DNA of 64,000 nucleotides from Mucilaginibacter sp. (lineage in GTDB: Bacteria > Bacteroidota > Bacteroidia > Sphingobacteriales > Sphingobacteriaceae): assembly GCF_025362475.1 (NCBI RefSeq), contig NZ_JANYGH010000058.1, positions 248,001 through 312,000 of the forward strand, given 5' to 3'. Position 1 is the stretch's first letter. Each line of letters opens with the position of its first letter. This document shows, piece by piece, positions 30,884-40,020 of this stretch. The position numbers and the translations under genes were made by a program. A model generated the notes under the pieces. It was not told where the DNA came from, did no database searches, and saw only the letters and a program-made list of their open reading frames with translations.

Positions 30884-33211
30884 TTAAAAAGAGTAAACTA
30901 CTTTGTGTTTTTTGATAGTGATAAATACCAGTTTTGATGTGGGCGTATTACTTTTTTCGGCCACACTGTCAATCGGGATCAGTACGTTGGCTTCGGGATA
31001 ATAAGTAGCGGTGTTGCCTTCGGGAATGTTGTAGGGCACTATCACAAATAGCCGTGCCACTCGTTCAACCCCGCCAAAGTTATTATATAGATCTACACGT
31101 GAGCCTGCTTTGAAACCGGCTTTGGCTATATCCCGTTCATTCATAAAAATCACCCGCCGCTCATTGTGGACGCCACGGTAACGGTCATTCAATCCATAAA
31201 TGGTAGTATTAAACTGGTCGTGACTGCGAATGGTAGTCATGCGGTATTCATCGGCAGCCATCACGTGTTCGGGCAAGCCGGCAATATTAAAGCCCACTTT
31301 ATCACCAAATTCCTTACTGTTAAACTTACCTGTTCGCGGTCCGTTTGGCAGATAAAAACCCGCGGGAACGCGCACTTTTTGGTTATAGTTTTCAAAACCG
31401 GGGATAACTTTGGCAATGGCATCACGCACGGCGTCATAACTATTGGCATAGGTATCCCAGTTAACCACCGACCGGCTGCCCAAAGTAGCTTTGGCCAGGC
31501 GACATACAATGTGGTTCTCGTTCAGCAGATCTTTAGAAATGGGTTCCAATATGCCTTTCGACATCTGGACTACCCCCATCGAGTTTTCACAGCTCACAAA
31601 CTGCGCCTCGCCCCCAACCATGTCCTTATCGCTGCGTGAAAGCGTTGGCAATATCAAAGCTTCATCGCCGTGCACCAAATGGCTGCGATTTAGCTTGGTT
31701 GATACATGGACAGACATTTCGAGTTTGCGCATGGCATCAGCTGTGTAAGTGGTATCCGGCGTAGCCGAAAGAAAGTTACCACCCATGGCAAAGAAAACTT
31801 TAAGCTTACCCTCATGCATGGCTTGTATTGATTCAACCACATCGTACCCATGCTGACGTGGCGGCTCAAAGCCAAAAACCTCTTTAAGCTTATCCAGCTG
31901 CTGGGGAGTGGGCTTATCAAATATCATCATGGTACGGTTGCCCTGTACATTGCTGTGCCCACGCACCGGGCAAAGGCCGCCGCCTGGTTTACCAATAGCG
32001 CCCTTTAACAGCGCCAGGTTAACAATCTCTTTTACAGTATCTACCCCGTTTTTATGCTGCGTAACGCCCATGGCCCAGCAAATAATGATGCGGGTTTTAT
32101 CCTTCAACATATCGGCAGCCTGCTCCATCTGCGCTAAGGGTATACCACTTTCATCTGCCAGGTTATCCAGATCAAACTGGTTTAAATGGTTAAGGAAGGC
32201 CGTATAGCCTTCGGTATTGTTCCTTATAAATTCATGATCAAACACCTTGCCGGGGTTTTCCAGCTCGGCTTTGTATAGCAGCTTTTCAATTCCCTTAAGC
32301 AGGGCCATATCGCCATTGATCTTTACCTGCAGATAAAGATCGGCCAGTTGAGTTGTTATTCCGATAAAGCCTTTTACAGTTTGTGGATTTTTAAAACCCA
32401 TTAGCCCGGCTTCGTGAAGTGGGTTTACAGCTATGATCTTTGAGCCGTTGTGTTTAGCCTTTTCCAGGGCAGTAAGCATCCGGGGATGATTGGTACCCGG
32501 GTTTTGCCCTATGATGATAATGACATCGGTATCATAAAAATCGTTAAGGGTAACTGTTCCCTTACCAATACCGATAGCTTCTGACAAACCAAAGCTGGTT
32601 GATTCATGGCACATGTTTGAGCAATCGGGCATGTTGTTGGTTCCATACTCGCGAATAAACAATTGGTAGATGAACGATGCCTCATTACTGGTGCGCCCCG
32701 ATGTATAAAACGCTGCTTGATCCGGCGATGCAAGACTGTTCAGCTTATCGGCAATTTTTTTAAATGCATCATCCCAGCCAATAGGTTCATAATGTGTAGC
32801 ACCTTTTGGAAGATACATCGGTTGTGCTATCCGGCCTTTTTTACCTATCTCATAGTCATTCAGTTTAGCCAGATCGGCAACCGAATTTTGGGCAAAAAAT
32901 TCAGCAGTGAGCTTTTTAGTGGTGGCTTCTTCCGCGAGGGCTTTCGCCCCGTTTTCGCAATACTCGGCAACGGGCGACCTATCGTCATCGGGATCGGGCC
33001 AGGCACAGCCAGAACAATCAAAGCCATCCTTTTTGTTCATTTTGAAAAGGCCTTCCATGCCACGCACAAAGCCCGATTCTTTTAATATATCAACCATGGC
33101 AACAGTTACAGCAGGAATGCCGGCTGCCCATGTTTTTGGTTCAGTGACTTTAAGGTCGAGCAGTCTCTCCGGGTTCTCCGCCGCTGGCTGTTTCTTGTCT
33201 TTCTTGCTCAT
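30884..33211 (-). CDS. FdhF/YdeP-family molybdopterin oxidoreductase
   Basis: A 775-residue cytoplasmic molybdoenzyme. CSGCAWPDPDD near residue 65 is the shortened cysteine motif of the YdeP group rather than a full four-cysteine FeS loop. The body shows FYTSGRTSNEASF, a central IIIIGQNPGTNHPRM dinucleotide-binding block, CWAMGVTQHKNG and a C-terminal MTTIRSHDQFNTTIYG. No signal peptide is present. YdeP is linked to acid resistance in E. coli, but its substrate is unknown. It is the last gene of an fdhD-DUF7009-ydeP operon and the only recognisable cofactor client in the region. Its start overlaps the upstream gene by 62 bp. Confidence 0.9.
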   Translation of the reverse strand: MSKKDKKQPAAENPERLLDLKVTEPKTWAAGIPAVTVAMVDILKESGFVRGMEGLFKMNKKDGFDCSGCAWPDPDDDRSPVAEYCENGAKALAEEATTKKLTAEFFAQNSVADLAKLNDYEIGKKGRIAQPMYLPKGATHYEPIGWDDAFKKIADKLNSLASPDQAAFYTSGRTSNEASFIYQLFIREYGTNNMPDCSNMCHESTSFGLSEAIGIGKGTVTLNDFYDTDVIIIIGQNPGTNHPRMLTALEKAKHNGSKIIAVNPLHEAGLMGFKNPQTVKGFIGITTQLADLYLQVKINGDMALLKGIEKLLYKAELENPGKVFDHEFIRNNTEGYTAFLNHLNQFDLDNLADESGIPLAQMEQAADMLKDKTRIIICWAMGVTQHKNGVDTVKEIVNLALLKGAIGKPGGGLCPVRGHSNVQGNRTMMIFDKPTPQQLDKLKEVFGFEPPRQHGYDVVESIQAMHEGKLKVFFAMGGNFLSATPDTTYTADAMRKLEMSVHVSTKLNRSHLVHGDEALILPTLSRSDKDMVGGEAQFVSCENSMGVVQMSKGILEPISKDLLNENHIVCRLAKATLGSRSVVNWDTYANSYDAVRDAIAKVIPGFENYNQKVRVPAGFYLPNGPRTGKFNSKEFGDKVGFNIAGLPEHVMAADEYRMTTIRSHDQFNTTIYGLNDRYRGVHNERRVIFMNERDIAKAGFKAGSRVDLYNNFGGVERVARLFVIVPYNIPEGNTATYYPEANVLIPIDSVAEKSNTPTSKLVFITIKKHKVVYSF

Positions 33212-33563
33212 ACTTTTTGTCGGCTAAAGGGTTGGGGTAATTATCACTCTGATCTTCGGCCACACTATCCAGGCAGGTAAAATCTTTCTCAATTAATAAA
33301 TGCAGATTGCCATGTTTGCCTTCAAACCCTATTTTATCGGTATCAGCAAACTCTTTGATCACCTGCTTAGGCACAAACAGGATAATGGTATTCTCCCTGA
33401 ATATAGATGATATATGATCATCATCAACCAGTTTAATGGCATAGTATAGTTGTTGGCTCCCAAAGTCAACTTCCTCCTGCAAATGGCCTTCCTCAGCCAG
33501 TTGTGAAACATCGCTTTTAGTAAGCCGATATCTTAATGAGTTGCCTTTAATACGTATTTTCAT
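33150..33563 (-). CDS. DUF7009-like small protein in the molybdenum operon
   Basis: A 137-residue protein. The opening MKIRIKGNSLRYRLTKSDVSQL and the two-sheet pattern with DFGSQQLYYAI and GKHGNLHLLIEKDFTCLD look like a conserved Bacteroidota family that I recall as DUF7009, usually found near molybdenum genes. The C-terminal tail after LADKKYEQE is hydrophilic and overlaps the YdeP start by 62 bp in another frame, so the tail may not be conserved. It overlaps fdhD by 17 bp upstream. The function is unknown; insertion or storage of the cofactor is possible. Confidence 0.68.
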   Translation of the reverse strand: MKIRIKGNSLRYRLTKSDVSQLAEEGHLQEEVDFGSQQLYYAIKLVDDDHISSIFRENTIILFVPKQVIKEFADTDKIGFEGKHGNLHLLIEKDFTCLDSVAEDQSDNYPNPLADKKYEQERQETASGGEPGETARP

Positions 33564-34413
33564 AGTTTGATATCAATACGCGGTGCGCCGCGGTGTAAAT
33601 ATTAAAATGCTCATTACGCAGAAACCCTACCAGGGTAATGTTAAATTCTTCGGCCAGCTGAACAGCCAGGCTTGACGGCGCGCCTATTGCAGCAATAATA
33701 TTAATACCCGCCATGGCGGCTTTTTGCACCAGCTCAAAACTTGCCCTGCCGCTTAAAAGCAATACGGTTTGCTGTAACGGAAGCCAACCATAACCGAGGG
33801 CGGCGCCTATTAATTTATCAAGCGCGTTGTGCCTGCCTACATCCTCGCGCAGCAATAATAGTTCGCCCTGTGGGGTAAATAAAGCCGAGGCATGCAAGCC
33901 ACCCGTATCTGCAAAAACGCGCTGATGTCTTTGTAATATCACTGGCAACTGGCATAAAATATCAGGAATTACGGTGTCATGATCTGCATGCGGCTCAAAA
34001 CTACTTACTGTCCTGATAGCATCTATAGATCCTTTACCACATACGCCGCAGCTTGATGTGGTGTAAAAATTACGTTCTGTATTTTGCAGCTGAGGTACAA
34101 CACCTGGATTTAGGCTTACCTGGATCACGTTTTCCTTGTTTTCGGCACAGGCAATAAAGGTGTGGATAGTTGATGCAATATCATCTGCATTTTTGATAAT
34201 GCCTTCTGTAAATAAAAAACCTGTTGCCAACTCGGCGTCGTGCCCCGGCGTACGCATGGTGACCGAAATATTTTGAACCTGTCTTTGCCCCTCCTGTCCA
34301 TACTCCAGCCTGATCTCCAGAGGTTCCTCAATAGCAAGTGCATCTGTTGTTTGAATACTGGTTACACCAGCAACTTTAACAATAGGTATTTGGTATGTGG
34401 TTTTACAGGCCAT
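33547..34413 (-). CDS. fdhD: Formate dehydrogenase accessory sulfurtransferase FdhD
   Basis: A 288-residue FdhD. RTPGHDAELATGFLFTEGII and the essential CGVCGKGS loop (the two sulfur-carrying cysteines) are visible, with REDVGRHNALDKLIG and LLLSGRASFELVQKAA further on. FdhD passes sulfur from IscS-type desulfurases to the molybdenum cofactor of formate dehydrogenase-like enzymes. It precedes DUF7009 and ydeP, so the YdeP homologue may be its client. The ATG at 34413 is chosen over a TTG two codons earlier. Confidence 0.95.
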   Translation of the reverse strand: MACKTTYQIPIVKVAGVTSIQTTDALAIEEPLEIRLEYGQEGQRQVQNISVTMRTPGHDAELATGFLFTEGIIKNADDIASTIHTFIACAENKENVIQVSLNPGVVPQLQNTERNFYTTSSCGVCGKGSIDAIRTVSSFEPHADHDTVIPDILCQLPVILQRHQRVFADTGGLHASALFTPQGELLLLREDVGRHNALDKLIGAALGYGWLPLQQTVLLLSGRASFELVQKAAMAGINIIAAIGAPSSLAVQLAEEFNITLVGFLRNEHFNIYTAAHRVLISNYENTY

Positions 34414-34535
34414 ACTCAAATATACAATTTAGCCGGCAAGTTGTTTGGACTCAAAGCCTCCAAAAGGAGCTGTTTGCATCTAATAAATTTACTTTCACAT
34501 ATGCATTTATGCCTTTTTTGGCCTAATTTTGAGAT

Positions 34536-34778
34536 ATGAAGATCAATGTACTTGCTTTTGGAGTAACAAAGGAAATATTCGGAAGTTCGTTGGTTAGTCT
34601 GGAATTAACCAATGATGCCACTATTTACAATTTAAAATATGTACTTGAGCAGCAATATCCGCGCCTTAAACAGCTTGCATCATACATGGTTGCCGTAAAT
34701 AACGAATATGCCCTACCCGGAGATACTATTCATGAACGCGACGAGATTGCCATTATACCACCGGTAAGCGGAGGCTAA
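34536..34778 (+). CDS. moaD: Molybdopterin synthase sulfur carrier subunit MoaD
   Basis: An 80-residue beta-grasp protein ending in the essential Gly-Gly (IPPVSGG). FGVTKEIFGSSLVSLEL and MVAVNNEYALPGDT are the usual strands. The C-terminus is adenylated by MoeB, thiolated and used by MoaE to build the dithiolene. It starts the plus-strand moaD-GNAT-moaE set, divergent from fdhD with a 122-bp gap. Confidence 0.93.
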   Translation: MKINVLAFGVTKEIFGSSLVSLELTNDATIYNLKYVLEQQYPRLKQLASYMVAVNNEYALPGDTIHERDEIAIIPPVSGG

Positions 34779-34782
34779 TCAT

Positions 34783-34845
34783 TGGACAAAGGATTTTTGG
34801 ATCAAGGACAAAGGATTTCTGGATCAAGGATTAAGGACTTATTTT
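34783..34845. repeat. Purine-rich phrase repeat, second site
   Basis: Between moaD and the GNAT gene the sequence repeats AAGGATTTTTGGATCAAGGA-like phrases, similar to those at 15068-15135. It is non-coding and low in complexity. Confidence 0.55.
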
Positions 34846-34922
34846 CCTTTTCGTTTAAACATACAATAATATAAAAACCATGATCCTTGTTCCTGGCTCT
34901 CTTAATCATTTATCCTAAAAAA

Positions 34923-35351
34923 ATGGGCATCAGAAAAGCCACGCTGGATGATCAGCCTTCCATATCAAACCTGCTGACACAACTGGGCTATCCGGGAACA
35001 GAAGCTTTTTTACCTGAAAACCTGGTGCAGATGTTAAGTCAGCCATGGTCTGATGTACTGGTGTATGTTTTAAAGGATAAGGTTGTAGGGGTTATAGCCT
35101 TTGATTTTTTAACACAACTGGCAGTTAAAGGCAGTTTTGCGAGGATAAGCTGTTTTGCTGTAGATGAAGATGCGCGCGATAAAGGAGTTGGCAAATTATT
35201 GGAAGAACATTTTACCAATTTGGCAAGAGAGAAAAAGTGCGACCGGATAGAAGTGCACTGCCACTTGCGCAGGGTTGGCGCACATCGTTTTTATGAACGC
35301 CAGGGTTACCATGAATCGCCAAAATATTTTTTCAAATCATTAATTGATTAG
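34923..35351 (+). CDS. GNAT family N-acetyltransferase
   Basis: A 142-residue GCN5-type acetyltransferase. The acetyl-CoA loop region reads VDEDARDKGVGKLLEEHF, and the C-terminal strand FYERQGYHESPKYFFK fits the fold. The ATG at 34923 opens directly with MGIRKATLDDQPSI, the normal start; the TTG in the track is upstream. It is placed between moaD and moaE and ends 5 bp before moaE. The substrate is unknown, and a role in cofactor synthesis is not implied by the family. Confidence 0.88.
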   Translation: MGIRKATLDDQPSISNLLTQLGYPGTEAFLPENLVQMLSQPWSDVLVYVLKDKVVGVIAFDFLTQLAVKGSFARISCFAVDEDARDKGVGKLLEEHFTNLAREKKCDRIEVHCHLRRVGAHRFYERQGYHESPKYFFKSLID

Positions 35352-35356
35352 GTGCT

Positions 35357-35779
35357 ATGAACAACATACAAATATTACTTTCGACAGAAACTCTGGATAC
35401 ACAAACATGCATTGATTGGATCATGTCGCCAGAATCTGGTGGGATAGATGTATTTATTGGCACTGTGCGCAATGCCACCAAAGGTAAAGCCGTTTTAAAA
35501 CTTGATTTTGAAGCTTATGAGCCCATGGCTTTTAGCGAAATGGAAAAGATCGCCAAACAAGCCTTTGAAAAATGGCCCGTGCAGAAAGTTTTAATCCATC
35601 ACCGTACGGGTACATTACAGGTTGGCGAAATACCTGTGATCATTGCCGTATCCGCCGCACACCGGGATGCCGCTTTTGAAGCCTGCCGCTATATTATTGA
35701 TACCCTTAAGCAAACTGTTCCTATCTGGAAAAAAGAAGCTTTTGAAGATGGCGAGGTTTGGGTAGCAGCACATCCTTAG
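35357..35779 (+). CDS. moaE: Molybdopterin synthase catalytic subunit MoaE
   Basis: A 140-residue MoaE. GGIDVFIGTVRNATKGKAV, LDFEAYEPMAFSEM, HHRTGTLQVGEI and IDTLKQTVPIWKKEAFEDG are the conserved blocks, including the active-site lysines. It combines with two MoaD chains to convert cyclic pyranopterin monophosphate to molybdopterin. The gene ends the moaD-GNAT-moaE set. Confidence 0.95.
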   Translation: MNNIQILLSTETLDTQTCIDWIMSPESGGIDVFIGTVRNATKGKAVLKLDFEAYEPMAFSEMEKIAKQAFEKWPVQKVLIHHRTGTLQVGEIPVIIAVSAAHRDAAFEACRYIIDTLKQTVPIWKKEAFEDGEVWVAAHP

Positions 35780-35904
35780 GGGAATTTAAAACTCTAAATC
35801 CTAAACTTCAAATCCTAAACTCTAAACCTAAAAAGGTTAATCCATTTTTAATTATGCTGGATTAGTGCAATTCGAAAAAATTCGTGTAATTCATGTTAAT
35901 TCAA
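35780..35904. repeat. Low-complexity spacer between convergent moaE and moeB
   Basis: It contains tandem-like AAATCCTAAACT phrases (35788-35832) and then an AATTCG-rich stretch (AATTCGAAAAAATTCGTGTA). It is non-coding, with no clear terminator stem. It resembles other AT-rich interspersed spacers in the window (38605-38730, 53401-53520). Confidence 0.5.
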
Positions 35905-36969
35905 TTACTCAATAATCCCATTATAGCTTGTCAACCCACCCTCCAGCGATAACACATCTGCCTCGGGTATTCTTTTCAGAATCAGCTTCACCGCTTCAGC
36001 GCTTCTGTTACCGGTTGAGCAGTATAATACTTTTGTATTGGTGCTGGTGAAGTAGGGCATATCCTCTTCCAGCTCGTCTAAAGGAATATGGGTACCCCCG
36101 ATATCATAGGCATCACGTTCCTGAATTGTACGTACATCAATTAGTTCAAGAGTATCATCTTCCTGCATGCGCTTTTTGAGTTCTTGCGCAGATATGGTTG
36201 GAAAAGTAACCGTAGTAGCTAAGCACCTGATATGGGTTTTGGTAACCGAACCTATTTTAATAATACGACTTTGCATGCTTTGCGCATCAAAGATCAATAT
36301 TTTGCCGGCAAGCAGCTCACCTGTATTGGTGATGTATTTGATCACTTCGTTAGCCTGCATGCTGCCAATAATACCTGCCAGTGTAGGAATTACCCCACCC
36401 TCGGTACAATTAGGAATCTGGGTAGCATCTACCTGCGGGAAAAGGTCACGGTAATTGGGCGATCTTTGTCCATCCTTATTCGTTACATTCCATACTGCTA
36501 CCTGGCCTTCAAACTGGTAAATAGCGCCATAAACTAATGGCTTGCCGCTTAAAACACAGGCATCATTTAGTAAATACCGGGTCTCGAAGTTATCGGTACC
36601 ATCAACCACAATATCATATTGGCTTACAATTCCCAAAACGTTATCTGAAGTGATCTTTTCTCTGTGCGGCACCAGTTTTACACCCGGGTTTTGCTTTTGC
36701 AAGCGTTCGCAGGCAAGCATAACTTTTTCCTTCCCCACGTCGTCTGGAGTATACAAAATCTGGCGATGCAGGTTACTCACCGATACTACATCAAAATCGG
36801 CTATGCCTATTGTACCCACTCCTGTTGATGTAAGGTATTGTGCTGCCGGGCAGCCAAGGCCCCCCGCGCCTACTATCAGTACTTTTGCCTGCTGTAAAAG
36901 TTCTTGTATAGCATCGCCGAATCCTGGTAATGCTATTTGGCAACTATATCTCAGATCGTTGGTGTCCAT
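35905..36969 (-). CDS. moeB: MoeB/ThiF-type adenylyltransferase fused to a rhodanese domain
   Basis: A 354-residue E1-like enzyme. GAGGLGCPAAQYLTSTGVG with DFDVVSVSNLHRQIL is the ATP site, and NCTEGGVIPTLAGIIGSMQA the family's core. The MoeB zinc cysteine pair is not seen; the matching place reads NYRDLFP. The C-terminal 100 residues are a rhodanese with the active-site Cys in LYCSTGNRS. It activates the MoaD C-terminus, and the rhodanese can donate the sulfur. The start shares bases with the mobA stop (TAATG). Confidence 0.9.
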   Translation of the reverse strand: MDTNDLRYSCQIALPGFGDAIQELLQQAKVLIVGAGGLGCPAAQYLTSTGVGTIGIADFDVVSVSNLHRQILYTPDDVGKEKVMLACERLQKQNPGVKLVPHREKITSDNVLGIVSQYDIVVDGTDNFETRYLLNDACVLSGKPLVYGAIYQFEGQVAVWNVTNKDGQRSPNYRDLFPQVDATQIPNCTEGGVIPTLAGIIGSMQANEVIKYITNTGELLAGKILIFDAQSMQSRIIKIGSVTKTHIRCLATTVTFPTISAQELKKRMQEDDTLELIDVRTIQERDAYDIGGTHIPLDELEEDMPYFTSTNTKVLYCSTGNRSAEAVKLILKRIPEADVLSLEGGLTSYNGIIE

Positions 36970-38153
36970 TAGTTTGTGGCTGTTTTTTGGTGTATAACCC
37001 GTTTTATTCTTTCCAGTTCCTCCGGCGTATTCACATTAGTTAATGCCTCAGGCTCGGGCGCGTTCAATAGTGTGATATCTGTATTGATAAGTACCTTGCG
37101 CGGACAAGAATATCCCTGCGCTAAAAACGACAATAACACAGGATAACTTTTCGGCTCCCAAATAGCAATAAGCGGTTCGGGAAAATCAGTTACCGGGCTG
37201 TGGTAGGCTGTTGCAACAGACGAACTGTTTCGCCACGCTACCAGGTTACGCAAAGTGCCCTCATCCATCAAAGGCAAGTCGCAGGCAATTACCAGCCAGG
37301 CGCTATCAGGCCTTTCCCTAAATGCCGATAATATTGCCCCAAAAGGACCAAGCCCGGTAAAGGTATCTTGTAAAGATAGATATTGATCATCTATCTCTGT
37401 TTGCTGGCCGGGCCTGCAGGAGATAAAAACTTCGTTACAATAAGGCTTTAACATATCGGCCATGTGGTAGCGCTGTGGCTTACCATGCCAATTTACATTG
37501 CCCTTATCAAAACCCATGCGGAGGCTTTGCCCTCCGGCCAAAACCAATCCGTTTAGTACGGGCTGGGCCTGTTGCAAATTGGTTTCAAAAAAAGCGATTA
37601 TCTTTTCCCTGTCCGATAATTTGTAAATGGGGATCTGTTGCCAGTTTGAAATGGCCTCCTTTATAAAATCAAACAGATCGTCGCTATTATCGGCTAATAA
37701 AAACAATTTTACGTTGGTTAATTGTTCAACCCGTTTTTGCAGGGATGCCTTTTTATTAATATCGATAATAACAACCTGCGCATTGGCCTGCTGGTGGTTA
37801 CCGTTTACCAATACCAGGTCGGCATTGGCAAATTGCTGCTTAAGCTGGTAGGGCATCAGCGGGTTTTGAAAGTTGAACTGCTGATAATTTACCTGGTTGG
37901 TATAATCTAATATAGCCCTGCTCGCAAGCCTGCCCGGCATCTGTACAACATCATCGTTGTGAGTTGTATCGGCATAAGCGCAATTATAGGTTGCCGATAA
38001 AACTGTTATGATATCATCGGCCAATAACTTTATTACTGTACATGGGGCGCCAACAATTGCCCATTCATTTCTGCCAAAATTCCCTGTGGATGGCCTTGCC
38101 AATTGGGCGTGTTTTTTATGTTTGCCTTCGGGGCTATGCTCGTTTAAAATCAC
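36969..38153 (-). CDS. mobA: MobA guanylyltransferase with degenerate MobB-like N-terminal domain
   Basis: A 394-residue fusion. The C-terminal half (from about 198) is MobA: LAGGQSLRMGFDKG, GLGPFGAILSAF and CDLPLMDEGTL are the GTP-sugar-transferase-like motifs for attaching GMP to molybdopterin. The N-terminal 180 residues look like MobB, but the P-loop position reads VGAPCTVIKLL and lacks the GKT/GKS core, so GTP binding there is doubtful. It starts with GTG and overlaps moaC by 20 bp; its stop overlaps the moeB start. Coupled translation of moaC-mobA-moeB is likely. Confidence 0.82.
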   Translation of the reverse strand: MILNEHSPEGKHKKHAQLARPSTGNFGRNEWAIVGAPCTVIKLLADDIITVLSATYNCAYADTTHNDDVVQMPGRLASRAILDYTNQVNYQQFNFQNPLMPYQLKQQFANADLVLVNGNHQQANAQVVIIDINKKASLQKRVEQLTNVKLFLLADNSDDLFDFIKEAISNWQQIPIYKLSDREKIIAFFETNLQQAQPVLNGLVLAGGQSLRMGFDKGNVNWHGKPQRYHMADMLKPYCNEVFISCRPGQQTEIDDQYLSLQDTFTGLGPFGAILSAFRERPDSAWLVIACDLPLMDEGTLRNLVAWRNSSSVATAYHSPVTDFPEPLIAIWEPKSYPVLLSFLAQGYSCPRKVLINTDITLLNAPEPEALTNVNTPEELERIKRVIHQKTATN

Positions 38154-38604
38154 GTTTACCTCCTGTTTTTGCTATCAGTTTGGTTTCTTTTATCACAATA
38201 TCGTGGCTCATGGCCTTGCACATATCGTATACGGTGAGTGCCGCTACTGATGCGCCAACCAGGGCTTCCATTTCAATACCCGTTTTAGCGGTAATGCTTG
38301 CTGTGCACTCTATCACTATTTCCTGCTGTTCGTTTACCTGTATAGTAACCTGGCAGTTATCCATGCCCAAAGGATGGCAAAGCGGTATCAGCTCGCCGGT
38401 TTTTTTTGCGGCCATGATACCTGCAATGATCGCCGTTTGAAAAACAGGACCTTTTTTGCTGATCAGATCGCCATCGATTAAATGTTGCAGCACTTCATCC
38501 GGCAAAACAACAATACTACGCGCTGTAGCCGTGCGATGAGTAACCTGCTTTGCAGATACATCAACCATTGATGGGTTGCCTTGTTTATCTATATGGGTTA
38601 ACAT
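38134..38604 (-). CDS. moaC: Cyclic pyranopterin monophosphate synthase MoaC
   Basis: A 156-residue MoaC. SMVDVSAKQVTHRTATARS, IPLCHPLGMDNC, KTGIEMEALVGAS and YDMCKAMSHDI are the conserved active-site parts with the catalytic Lys and Asp. It acts after MoaA to give cyclic pyranopterin monophosphate. The ATG at 38604 replaces the TTG two codons earlier in the track. It heads moaC-mobA-moeB. Confidence 0.95.
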   Translation of the reverse strand: MLTHIDKQGNPSMVDVSAKQVTHRTATARSIVVLPDEVLQHLIDGDLISKKGPVFQTAIIAGIMAAKKTGELIPLCHPLGMDNCQVTIQVNEQQEIVIECTASITAKTGIEMEALVGASVAALTVYDMCKAMSHDIVIKETKLIAKTGGKRDFKRA

Positions 38605-38615
38605 ATTCAATTTTA

Positions 38616-38729
38616 TCTGAACTCGAATTAAACGAATTTTTAGAATTTAAGAATTGCTTTGCCAATGGTAATTTATGTTTGCGGAAATATTTCAGGAAAT
38701 TCTATAAATTCCTGAAATTCCGGTTCAGA
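38616..38729. repeat. Interspersed palindrome with TCTGAAC/GTTCAGA ends, copy 1
   Basis: Left end TCTGAACTCGAATT (38616) and right end AATTCCGGTTCAGA (38716-38729) pair at 12 of 14 positions. An inner stem TTTCAGGAA/TTCCTGAAA lies near 38690-38716. The same ends occur at 53407-53503, so this is a repeat family. It lies between moaC and moeA. Confidence 0.75.
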
Positions 38730-39921
38730 CAAATCTCCATATCCTAAACACCTCTCCCCTTTTAAAATCTTCCCTTTCCATAGGTAATTCTAAAAATGCT
38801 TCGGTATCTGCTAAGTTAGCAAAATCACCTGAACCATTTCCTTCTACCGGCGAAGCTATTAACTGCCCTTGAATATTACTGTTCAATTTTACCTGCAAAT
38901 AGTACTGCAAAGCCGGCTGAAACCGAAAATCCTTATCTATTACCGCATAAACAGGCGGTTGTTGCGGCAAGCCTAAAGTTGCCCTCAACCATGTTAAAAA
39001 ATAACGGTGCAGGCACATAAATGTGGCCACCGGGTTGCCTGGAAATGCAAAGACCAGTACTTTGCCCTGGTATGTACCAAACCAAAACGGCTTACCAGGG
39101 CGTTGCGCTACTTTATGAAAAGTTTTTTCTACCTGCAGATCCTCCAGTGCCTGTGGAATGTAATCAAACTTCCCCATAGAAATACCTCCACTTAGCAGCA
39201 GCACATCATAATTTTGCAGGCATTGCTGTATCTGTGCCTTCGTAATTTCGGGATCATCCGGAATATGCAAAATATCTGGCTGGAGCCCCTGTTGTTGCAA
39301 AACTGCTTTTACAGTATAGCTATTGGATTTGCGGATCTGGTATGGCGATGGTGTTTCATGTACATCAACCAGTTCATCACCCGATGAAATAATAACCACT
39401 TTAGGCATTTTTTTCACCAGTAGATGGGTTTTACCAACTGATGCAGCCAGGCTGATGATTGCCGGAGAAACCAATTGGCCCGATACTGCCAATACTTCAC
39501 CCTGCTTTTTATCAGCGCCCCGGATATGAATGTTTTGGCCTTGCCTAATCTCCGGGCCATGAATACTGGCCAACCCTGCCCTGATCTCTACATCCTCGTA
39601 CCGGATAATTGTATTGACCGATGCAGGCAATACCGCCCCGGTCATAATCTCGACGCACTCGTTTAACTCAGTAATTTCTATTGGTTCATCGCCCGCAGCT
39701 TGGGTTGCCTTGATATGGAAAGTACTGATATCCTTTTCAATGGCCTGGTAATTTATGGCAATACCATCCATGGTTACCCGGTTAAAAGGAGGCAGATCAC
39801 GATCTGCTGTTATATGTTCGGCCAGTACTTTACCTAATGCCAGTTCAAAGGGTATGGTTTCTTCACCATAGCTCTTTATTTGGGCAAGTATTAGTTTTTC
39901 GGCTTGTTCAACAGTTGTCAT
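38725..39921 (-). CDS. moeA: Molybdopterin molybdotransferase MoeA
   Basis: A 398-residue MoeA. DRDLPPFNRVTMDGIAI, EIMTGAVLPASVNTIIRYED, VVIISSGDELV, LLLSGGISMGKFDYIPQAL and PGKPFWFGTYQG are the conserved blocks of its domains; the C-terminal domain IV follows. It inserts molybdate into adenylylated molybdopterin. The gene ends at the palindromic spacer before moaC and follows moaA by about 100 bp. Confidence 0.95.
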   Translation of the reverse strand: MTTVEQAEKLILAQIKSYGEETIPFELALGKVLAEHITADRDLPPFNRVTMDGIAINYQAIEKDISTFHIKATQAAGDEPIEITELNECVEIMTGAVLPASVNTIIRYEDVEIRAGLASIHGPEIRQGQNIHIRGADKKQGEVLAVSGQLVSPAIISLAASVGKTHLLVKKMPKVVIISSGDELVDVHETPSPYQIRKSNSYTVKAVLQQQGLQPDILHIPDDPEITKAQIQQCLQNYDVLLLSGGISMGKFDYIPQALEDLQVEKTFHKVAQRPGKPFWFGTYQGKVLVFAFPGNPVATFMCLHRYFLTWLRATLGLPQQPPVYAVIDKDFRFQPALQYYLQVKLNSNIQGQLIASPVEGNGSGDFANLADTEAFLELPMEREDFKRGEVFRIWRFV

Positions 39922-40020
39922 AGTTTTAGTTAAAAGCTAAAGGCAGAAAGCCTAAAGCGTTTTCCTTAATCTTCGAAGTGTATAAATATAAAAACCGTCA
40001 TTGCATCAGCTTTCAGCTTA

